Shown: one piece after another, positions 1 to 5,591 of the stretch
How positions within the stretch are numbered: the stretch's first letter is position 1
Layout of the letters: every line of letters begins with the position of its first letter
Assembly: GCA_949297565.1 (NCBI GenBank)
Contig: CASFUI010000285.1
Span: 1-7,070 of the forward strand
Length of the DNA stretch: 7,070 nt
Direction: 5' to 3'
From: an uncultured Eubacteriales bacterium
GTDB lineage: Bacteria; Bacillota; Clostridia; Lachnospirales; Lachnospiraceae
Notes under the pieces: model-generated
Databases searched by the model: none
What the model saw: only the letters and a program-made list of their open reading frames with translations
Told to the model about the DNA's origin: nothing
Position numbers and translations under genes: made by a program

Positions 1-11
1 CGCTCCGGAAT

Positions 12-15
12 GGAG
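12..15 (+). promoter_or_regulatory. Ribosome binding site choosing the ATG at 22
   Basis: GGAG lies 6 nt before the ATG at 22, a normal Shine-Dalgarno spacing. The earlier in-frame ATG at 10 overlaps this region and has only GGA directly next to it, too close to act. This favours the start at 22. Confidence 0.5.
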
Positions 16-21
16 ATTATT

Positions 22-2340
22 ATGCAGGCGGATGAATTAGTTAAAGAGCTTTCAAAGGGAATTATAAGCTGGTATGGCTTCAGAAAAAATACTAGGGCGC
101 TGCTTATTGCAGATAAAAACACCGAGGAGCTGAGAGAGTTATTAGTACGGCGCTGCGGCGCTGCGGATATAATCGTACAGGACTGTACTGACGAGGATCT
201 GCTCATAAAATCCTGTCTGGCTTTGCCGGAGAAAAAATACGATTACACAGTGGTAATCGGAGCGCTTGAATATATGAAAAATCCGGCTGTATTTCTTGAG
301 GGCGTTAAGCGTCTTTTAAAGAATGAGGGCCATATGCTTGTCGCGGCTGATAACCGTCTCGGAATAAGATATTTTTGCGGGGACAGAGACCCGTTTACAG
401 GAAGAAATTTTGACGGTATCGAGCATTATCACAGAATATCGCCTTTGGACTGGAAGAATATAAAAGGGCGTTGTTATTCAAGGCATGAATTGGAGGAGAT
501 TTTTAAGAGCGCAGGAATGGAGGACTGTAAGTTTTATTCCGTGTTTCCCGATATTCGTGAAACGCAGCTGGTATATGCGCAAAGTTTCACTCCTACAGAA
601 GATTTGTCGACAAGATATTCGCCGTCATATAACTTTCCTGATACCGTATTTCTTGAAGAGGAGGTTTTATACGGCGACTTAATACGAAACGGTATGTTTC
701 ATTCAATGGCTAATTCATATTTGATTGAATACTCACAGCAAGGCGCATTTGATAATGTACTTCATGCGACATTATCATTGGACCGCGGCAGGGATAACGC
801 AATGATTACAATTATACGCGGAGCTGGCGAGGCGGAGAGCGTGGAAAAGCTTCCGGCTTATCCGGAGGGCAGTTTCAAGATACAGAAATTGCAGGAACAG
901 GCGGAGGATTTAAGAAAACATGGTCTGGCGGTTGTCGAGTCAAGGACAGAAAATAATTCGTTTGTCATGCCTTTTATTAACGCGCCGACGGCGTTGGATT
1001 ATCTGAGAAGTCTGGCAGGGAAAGACAGGGAAGAGTTTATTTCGGCTGTTGACAGTTTCAGGGGATTGATATTGAAATCATCTGAGCATGTACAGGAGGA
1101 AGGGGAAGGCGACGGACTGGGAGTTATATTAAAACGCGGCTACATGGACCTGGTACCTATAAATTGTTTTTATTTAAGCGCCGATAAGGAAGAAAATTCA
1201 TTTGTGTTTTTTGATCAGGAGTTTTATGAAGATAACTGCTATGCCAATGCCATTATATACAGACTGGTCTATCTGTTATATTGGAAAGCCGAGGAATATA
1301 TGGAAAAAATCATTCCTAAGAACTTCTTTTTTGACAGATACAAGCTCAGCGGCAATCTCAGGCTGTGGCAGAAGAAGGATGCCGAATTTATACAAAAACT
1401 TAGAAATCAGAAAGAGCTGAGGCCGCATAATGAGAAAATCAGAAGTTCCGGCAATGTGATGTCAACAAACAGGCAGAAAATTAATTTCTCCATGAAGCAG
1501 TATTTTAATATTTTTGTCGATATTTTCAGGAATGTCGAAGATAAGAAAATAGTGCTGTTCGGAAGCGGAAGATTTACAGAGCGTTTTCTGCTTCAGTTCG
1601 GAAGAGATTATAATATATACAGAATTGTTGACAACGACAGTTCCAAGTGGGGGCAGGAGCTTCAAGGCATTAAAATTGAAAAGCCTGAAATTCTAAAAAG
1701 TTTTTGTGATAAAGAGATACATGTTATTATATGCATAAAAAATTATCTTGGAACTGTACGCCAGCTTGAACAGATGGGCATAACAGATTATCATATATAT
1801 AATCCGGCTGTTGAGTATCCGAGAAAACTCCTCAATGACAGTGCAGCCAATGTAAATGAGGGACACGAAGATAAAACGCATAAAGATAACAGCATAAGTG
1901 CCGGGGAGAAAAAGCCTTATCATGTAGGATATGTTGCGGGAGTTTTTGACTTATTTCACGTCGGACATCTCAATATGTTTAAGCGGGCTAAAGAAATGTG
2001 TGATTACCTGATTGTCGGAGTTGTGTCAGATGACGGAGTAAAAATACAAAAGAAAACAGAGCCGTTTGTTCCTTTTGAAGAGCGCATAGAGATGGTGCGC
2101 TCATGCAGGTATGTAGACGAGGCGGTAGAAATCCCATACAACTATTCGGGAACGAGGGATGCATGGTTGTTGTATCATTTCGACGCCCAGTTTTCGGGGA
2201 GCGATTATGAACATGACCCCGTATGGCTTGCGGAAAAGGAATTTTTGGAAAAGAACGGCGCCTCAATGGTATTTTTCCCATATACCCAAAGTACGAGTTC
2301 AACCAAACTTAAAGGTTTAATTAATGAAAGGCTGATATGA
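22..2340 (+). CDS. Four-domain protein: methyltransferase-like, kinase-like, Rossmann and cytidylyltransferase domains
   Basis: Residues here count from the ATG at 22 (772 aa). Residues 1-238 resemble a class I SAM methyltransferase: YDYTVVIGALEY, then the block DNRLGIRYFCGDRDPFTGR from residue 110. The glycine-rich SAM loop is replaced by ALLIADKNTEE (26-36). Residues 243-473 look like an aminoglycoside/choline kinase-type phosphotransferase: VEK (Lys276), catalytic-loop-like DLVPIN (Asp376, Asn381) and FFDQEF (Asp398) in the metal-binding position. Residues 505-598 are a small Rossmann domain with LFGSGRF near 514. Residues 633-770 are a cytidylyltransferase with GVFDLFHVGH (HxGH at 646-649) and a C-terminal YTQSTSSTK, similar to TagD/LicC-type enzymes. 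A likely role, inferred, is making a CDP-activated substituent for a surface glycan in the cytosol. The ATG at 22 is preferred because GGAG lies 6 nt upstream. An in-frame ATG at 10 lacks a spaced site. No stop precedes it within the window, so a longer N-terminus cannot be excluded. The substrate is unknown. Confidence 0.88.
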   Translation: MQADELVKELSKGIISWYGFRKNTRALLIADKNTEELRELLVRRCGAADIIVQDCTDEDLLIKSCLALPEKKYDYTVVIGALEYMKNPAVFLEGVKRLLKNEGHMLVAADNRLGIRYFCGDRDPFTGRNFDGIEHYHRISPLDWKNIKGRCYSRHELEEIFKSAGMEDCKFYSVFPDIRETQLVYAQSFTPTEDLSTRYSPSYNFPDTVFLEEEVLYGDLIRNGMFHSMANSYLIEYSQQGAFDNVLHATLSLDRGRDNAMITIIRGAGEAESVEKLPAYPEGSFKIQKLQEQAEDLRKHGLAVVESRTENNSFVMPFINAPTALDYLRSLAGKDREEFISAVDSFRGLILKSSEHVQEEGEGDGLGVILKRGYMDLVPINCFYLSADKEENSFVFFDQEFYEDNCYANAIIYRLVYLLYWKAEEYMEKIIPKNFFFDRYKLSGNLRLWQKKDAEFIQKLRNQKELRPHNEKIRSSGNVMSTNRQKINFSMKQYFNIFVDIFRNVEDKKIVLFGSGRFTERFLLQFGRDYNIYRIVDNDSSKWGQELQGIKIEKPEILKSFCDKEIHVIICIKNYLGTVRQLEQMGITDYHIYNPAVEYPRKLLNDSAANVNEGHEDKTHKDNSISAGEKKPYHVGYVAGVFDLFHVGHLNMFKRAKEMCDYLIVGVVSDDGVKIQKKTEPFVPFEERIEMVRSCRYVDEAVEIPYNYSGTRDAWLLYHFDAQFSGSDYEHDPVWLAEKEFLEKNGASMVFFPYTQSTSSTKLKGLINERLI
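149..166 (+). repeat. Tandem 8-bp repeat inside the first gene
   Basis: GGCGCTGC occurs twice head to tail (149-156, 157-164), followed by GG. It is a GC-only patch apart from the T residues, in AT-richer surroundings, and encodes part of RRCGAAD just after the degenerate SAM loop. The period of 8 is not a multiple of 3, so gain or loss of one unit would shift frame. With only two copies this may be chance. Confidence 0.5.
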
Positions 2341-3398
2341 GACAACTTAGCATTATAGTTCCGTGTTACAACGCGGAAAAATATATTTTCAGATGTGTTG
2401 ATTCTCTTATAAACCAGACGCTTGACAAAAGCAGGTATGAGATAATTCTTGTCGATGACTGCTCTGCAGACTCTACATGGGATATTATCTGCGAATATGA
2501 AAAAAAATATCCTGATATGCTTAAGGCTGTTCGCTGCGGTGAGAACGGCAGACAGGGCAGGGCGAGGAATATCGGTCTTGGTTATGCCGAAGGAGTATAT
2601 GTGGGGTATGCTGACAGCGACGACTGGGTTGAGCGTGATATGTATGAAAATATGCTCAATGAAATTACAGATTACGATGCTGATATTGCGCGGTGCGGAT
2701 TTATAAGAGATGTAGGAAAACCTGCGGATAGCCAGCAGGTAAATACTGATATTCATAATCCGAGCAAGCATATTGATGCGGGAAGCGGAAGGATTGACAG
2801 GCTTTGCATTGATACTGACGATAAGAGAAAGAACTTTATTATCTCAAACTGTATCGGTTATGGGTGCTGGGATAAGGTTATCAGAAAAGCGCTGCTCACA
2901 GATAATAATATAAGATTTCCGGAGAGACTTGCCTATGAGGATATATGCTGGGGCTCGCTTTTGTATCTCTATGCAGGAAAGGTTTCGCTTATTGATAAAA
3001 AGTATTATCACTATTTCGTAAATACTGAATCGACAGTGCTTAAAAAGAACAATCCATACAGCAGCGATATGCTCACGGTAAACAAATTAAAATATCAGGA
3101 GTATGTCAATCGTGGTGCTTTATATAATTTTCGCGATGAGGCTGAATTTGATATGCTTATTACGTGCTGGCTCGGAGTTATAAAGATGCTTGCGCTGAGG
3201 TATGAGGAGCCCTCATATGAGGCATACTGCGAGCTTAAGTCTTATATAAATAAAATTATGCCTGCGGCATCATCTAATAAATATGTGAAGGAAGAGCTGT
3301 CAGAGATGCAAAAGCTGCTTGTCAGGCTGCTTGACACAGACATTAACAGACAGGAATTTTTCGAGGTTATGAAAATGTGCAGAAAGACAGGGCTGTAA
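2337..3398 (+). CDS. Family 2 glycosyltransferase (GT-A fold)
   Basis: This 353-residue protein is a canonical GT2 enzyme, expected to transfer a sugar from a nucleotide-sugar donor to a lipid-linked or protein-linked glycan at the cytosolic face. Residues 4-12 give the first strand (LSIIVPCYN). VDDCSADST (39-47) is the nucleotide-binding strand and loop, GRARNIGL (74-81) is the usual GxARN block, and DSDDW (93-97) holds the metal-binding DXD. AYEDICW supplies the candidate base pair Glu201-Asp202. The C-terminal ~140 residues, ending in KTGL, are a helical extension with no recognised domain and no clear membrane segment. Its ATG overlaps the upstream stop as ATGA, and GAAAGG (2326-2331) sits 5 nt before it, so translation is probably coupled. 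Donor and acceptor cannot be deduced. All catalytic motifs appear intact, so an active enzyme is likely. Confidence 0.93.
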   Translation: MRQLSIIVPCYNAEKYIFRCVDSLINQTLDKSRYEIILVDDCSADSTWDIICEYEKKYPDMLKAVRCGENGRQGRARNIGLGYAEGVYVGYADSDDWVERDMYENMLNEITDYDADIARCGFIRDVGKPADSQQVNTDIHNPSKHIDAGSGRIDRLCIDTDDKRKNFIISNCIGYGCWDKVIRKALLTDNNIRFPERLAYEDICWGSLLYLYAGKVSLIDKKYYHYFVNTESTVLKKNNPYSSDMLTVNKLKYQEYVNRGALYNFRDEAEFDMLITCWLGVIKMLALRYEEPSYEAYCELKSYINKIMPAASSNKYVKEELSEMQKLLVRLLDTDINRQEFFEVMKMCRKTGL

Positions 3399-3399
3399 C

Positions 3400-3411
3400 C
3401 TTTTATAAAAG
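3400..3411. repeat. 12-bp perfect palindrome just after the glycosyltransferase stop
   Basis: CTTTTATAAAAG is identical to its reverse complement and begins 2 nt after the TAA at 3396-3398. It is AT-rich and has no loop, so it would make a poor RNA hairpin. It could be a protein-binding site or chance in AT-rich DNA. Confidence 0.35.
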
Positions 3412-3427
3412 TTCTTATTTTGAGGGA

Positions 3428-3455
3428 AATTAAAAAGTTAAAGGATTTTTTAATT
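3428..3455. repeat. AT-only inverted repeat in the intergenic gap
   Basis: AATTAAAAA (3428-3436) pairs perfectly with TTTTTAATT (3447-3455) around a 10-nt loop. The nine pairs are all A-T, so the RNA stem would be weak. The T run lies inside the stem and not after it, which does not fit an intrinsic terminator. Confidence 0.35.
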
Positions 3456-3465
3456 CTTTCGCAGA

Positions 3466-3498
3466 CAGGTTTGTGGCGGCAGCACAGACACAAACCTG
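3466..3498. repeat. Perfect 10-bp inverted repeat (hairpin) upstream of the 147-aa gene
   Basis: CAGGTTTGTG (3466-3475) and CACAAACCTG (3489-3498) are exact reverse complements separated by 13 nt. The stem contains five G-C pairs and would form a moderately stable RNA hairpin about 46 nt before the ATG at 3545. No T-tract follows it on the + strand, so it is not a standard terminator. It could be an mRNA-processing or stability element, a translational control hairpin or an operator. No promoter with good -35 and -10 boxes was found in the same 146-nt gap, so read-through from the upstream gene is likely. Confidence 0.55.
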
Positions 3499-3544
3499 AT
3501 GCGCAGAAAACAGCACAAAAAGCAGCGCGGAAACGAGGGAGATT

Positions 3545-3988
3545 ATGATTACAAGCTCTAATATTTTGTACATATACTGCGAGGTTATGGAGCAGCTTGA
3601 GCCGAAAAGGGTTTTGGACATAGGTATGTTTTATAAGTCGGTCGGTGGTGTTTCAAGAAGAATACTGAATAAGGAAGTTCCGGAGAGCTGTTTTATAGAA
3701 GGCATCTGCACGGATAAAGCAAAAACTCTCGGAGTATACGGAACAATTTATGATAAAATTATAGACGAGAAGGAATTTGACAAGCTGAATGAAATTTATT
3801 TTGATCTGGCTGTAATGCTGAGCGACGCGGTCGTAAAAGCGGACAGGGGAAAATTTATAAGACGTATATCTAAAAACTGTACGTATTTGCTTACATATGA
3901 GTATGATGTGCCGTTTTTGGAAAATGCGTCCGATATTAAGAGTCTTAATATTGGAGATGACAGATGCGTGCTGGTGTCGTTTCAGTGA
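3545..3988 (+). CDS. Small methyltransferase-like Rossmann protein of unknown function
   Basis: The product is 147 residues. After an N-terminal helix (NILYIYCEVMEQLEP) comes RVLDIG (22-27), which looks like motif I of class I SAM methyltransferases. The following residues are MFYKSVGG and not GxGxG. A second strand (FIEGICTD, 50-57) and FDLAVML (86-92) match the usual positions of motifs II and IV. The protein ends at about 147 residues, shorter than most such enzymes (roughly 200-250), with no obvious substrate-binding C-terminal part. Conserved-looking YGTIYD (65-70) may be specific to this family. GAGGGAG (3535-3541) gives a good ribosome binding site close to the ATG. It lies between two glycosyltransferase genes, so a role in glycan modification or as an accessory subunit is plausible. 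Catalytic activity is uncertain; a non-enzymatic nucleotide-binding role is an alternative. Confidence 0.75.
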   Translation: MITSSNILYIYCEVMEQLEPKRVLDIGMFYKSVGGVSRRILNKEVPESCFIEGICTDKAKTLGVYGTIYDKIIDEKEFDKLNEIYFDLAVMLSDAVVKADRGKFIRRISKNCTYLLTYEYDVPFLENASDIKSLNIGDDRCVLVSFQ

Positions 3989-4014
3989 ATTAAGAGAGGT
4001 TTTAAATCCTGCAT

Positions 4015-4020
4015 AGGAGG
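4015..4020 (+). promoter_or_regulatory. Strong ribosome binding site choosing a GTG start
   Basis: AGGAGG, a full consensus Shine-Dalgarno, lies 8 nt before the GTG at 4029. The first in-frame ATG is at 4041, 20 nt from the site and too far away, so GTG is the better start. Confidence 0.75.
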
Positions 4021-4028
4021 ATAAGATT

Positions 4029-5591
4029 GTGAGAACAGAGATGTGGGTCATAACACATAAAAATTATCCCGGAGTAAAGGATGATATATACAAAACACTT
4101 CATGTAGGAAGGGCTCTTTCCGGTGATTTGGGGTATCAGGGGGATAATACGGGCGATAATATTTCATCTGAAAATAAAAGCTACTGCGAGCTTACAGGTC
4201 TTTACTGGCTTTGGAAAAATCATGAGTGCGATATTATCGGGATATGCCATTACAGGCGTTTTTTCGTCAATAACGGGAGAATGCTCACAAAAGAATATAT
4301 AGAAAGAACTCTTGAGAACTACGATATAATAATTCCGGCAAACGGCGCAGTGAATTGTGATACTGTAAAAGAGCATTATGCGGAGAGACACATAGGCTCT
4401 GATTTAGAGGTCTGCCGTCAGGTTATTCTTGAAAAATATCCCGATTACTCGGAGGCGTTTGAATATATGCAGAATTCAAAGCTAATGAATTTCTGCAATA
4501 TGCTGGTCGCCAGAAAAGAGGTTTACGACGAGTATTGCGGCTGGCTGTTTGATATATTGTTTGAGGTACAGAAGCGCATTGACATTTCGGACAGAGATGA
4601 TTATCAGAAAAGAGTATTCGGATTTCTGTCTGAGAGGCTTATTAAGGTCTGGCTGCTGAAAAATGAGTACCGTGTCAAGGAACAGCAGGTTGAGATGATG
4701 GATTCTGACGAGTTGGATAAACACAGTAAATTAAAGGTTCTTGTGCGCGATTTATTGTTAAAGATTACAGGAAATATTTTACAGAAATACAGAGACGGAA
4801 GGCAGCAGTCTTTGCCTCCGATTAATAAAAGTGCAGGCGCTGACGGCAGGACGCCTGTGTGGATATGCAGCTGGAACGGCGAGGATAACGAGCCGGAAAC
4901 TGTCAGAAGATGTATAGAAAGCGTTAGAAGGAATATTGACAGGCAAAAATGCGAGCTTTATATTATTACTCTCTCCAACTGTCAGGAGTACGCAGCGTTT
5001 TCACCTGAGATTATAGATAAATTTAATGCCGGACAAATTAATCCGGACACGCTGTCTGAGAGGCTTCGCATGGAGCTTTTATACAGGTACGGGGGCGTGT
5101 GGATAGACGCTTCGTATTTTGTCTGTGATGACAGGATTAATCAGGTTATCGGCAAATCGGGATTTTATAGTTTAAAAAGCAAAACGTCAGAAGGCGCTTC
5201 TGATATTGTCAAATTGTTATGGTCAAGCGATTTTATAAAGGGTAACGCCGGATTTCCTCTGTTTGGCTTTGTTATGGAGGCATTCGACGAGTATTACAGA
5301 TATAAAGATGAGCTTGTTAAATATTCTATAATTGATTTTTTTATTGATATTGCGTATGAAAAGCTTGAGACTGTAAGAAATGCCGTTGACAGCGTAGAAG
5401 TCAATAACTCTGATGTTAATTTTTTCAGACATAACGCGTGCAGACTATTTGACATGAATGTGTGGAGTGAAATTGTGAAGGATACCTGGCTGTTTAAATT
5501 AGATAAAAATCAACAGTACAGAGAGAAAAATATTGTTGGCAGGGATACATTTTATGGAAGAATTATTGAGTGTAATCATAATCAGATGTGA
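4029..5591 (+). CDS. Fused DUF4422 and capsular polysaccharide synthesis-type glycosyltransferase
   Basis: This 520-residue protein joins two domains usually seen as separate proteins of 250-300 residues. Residues 5-245 match the DUF4422 family, found in capsule and LPS clusters and thought to be glycosyltransferases: MWVITHKNY at the start, SYCELTGLYWLWKN, then IIGICHYRRFF. Residues 236-275 form a basic linker. Residues 275-515 match the capsular polysaccharide synthesis family, related to GT32: VWICSWNG, ETVRRCIESV, YIITLSN, then LSERLRMELLYRYGGVWIDAS. The last part corresponds to the donor and metal site, with Asp360 in WIDAS. The usual Ser-Asp before the arginine is Ser343-Glu344 here. 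GTG is chosen for its AGGAGG at 8-nt spacing. Two glycosyl transfers by one chain is inferred; the sugars are unknown. The gene follows the small upstream gene by 40 nt and overlaps the next gene by 38 nt. Confidence 0.87.
   Translation: MRTEMWVITHKNYPGVKDDIYKTLHVGRALSGDLGYQGDNTGDNISSENKSYCELTGLYWLWKNHECDIIGICHYRRFFVNNGRMLTKEYIERTLENYDIIIPANGAVNCDTVKEHYAERHIGSDLEVCRQVILEKYPDYSEAFEYMQNSKLMNFCNMLVARKEVYDEYCGWLFDILFEVQKRIDISDRDDYQKRVFGFLSERLIKVWLLKNEYRVKEQQVEMMDSDELDKHSKLKVLVRDLLLKITGNILQKYRDGRQQSLPPINKSAGADGRTPVWICSWNGEDNEPETVRRCIESVRRNIDRQKCELYIITLSNCQEYAAFSPEIIDKFNAGQINPDTLSERLRMELLYRYGGVWIDASYFVCDDRINQVIGKSGFYSLKSKTSEGASDIVKLLWSSDFIKGNAGFPLFGFVMEAFDEYYRYKDELVKYSIIDFFIDIAYEKLETVRNAVDSVEVNNSDVNFFRHNACRLFDMNVWSEIVKDTWLFKLDKNQQYREKNIVGRDTFYGRIIECNHNQM
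5541..5544 (+). promoter_or_regulatory. Ribosome binding site inside the preceding gene
   Basis: AGGG lies 9 nt before the ATG at 5554 and is located within the 3' end of the fused glycosyltransferase gene. It supports a start at 5554. No other in-frame ATG occurs before the first beta strand (LSVIII). Confidence 0.5.

Noticed and set aside
1988..2302. 104-codon open frame on the - strand
   Set aside because: It is fully antisense to the cytidylyltransferase domain, whose HxGH and C-terminal motifs are clear.
2205..2771. 188-codon open frame on the - strand
   Set aside because: It lies across the end of the four-domain gene and the start of the GT2 gene, both with strong motifs on the + strand. 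Its translation shows no recognisable domain.
3419..3450. Possible promoter starting at TTGAGG (3420-3425)
   Set aside because: No acceptable -10 box occurs at 16-18 nt spacing (GGATTT is the closest), so no promoter was called.
3466..3498. Intrinsic terminator at the 10-bp inverted repeat
   Set aside because: No run of T follows the stem on the + strand. On the - strand the nearest A/T stretch is separated from the stem.
3499..3561. Short basic + strand peptide of 20 codons beginning directly after the 10-bp inverted repeat (MRRKQHKKQ...)
   Set aside because: No ribosome binding site precedes it, it overlaps the start of the 147-aa gene in another frame, and its composition can arise by chance.
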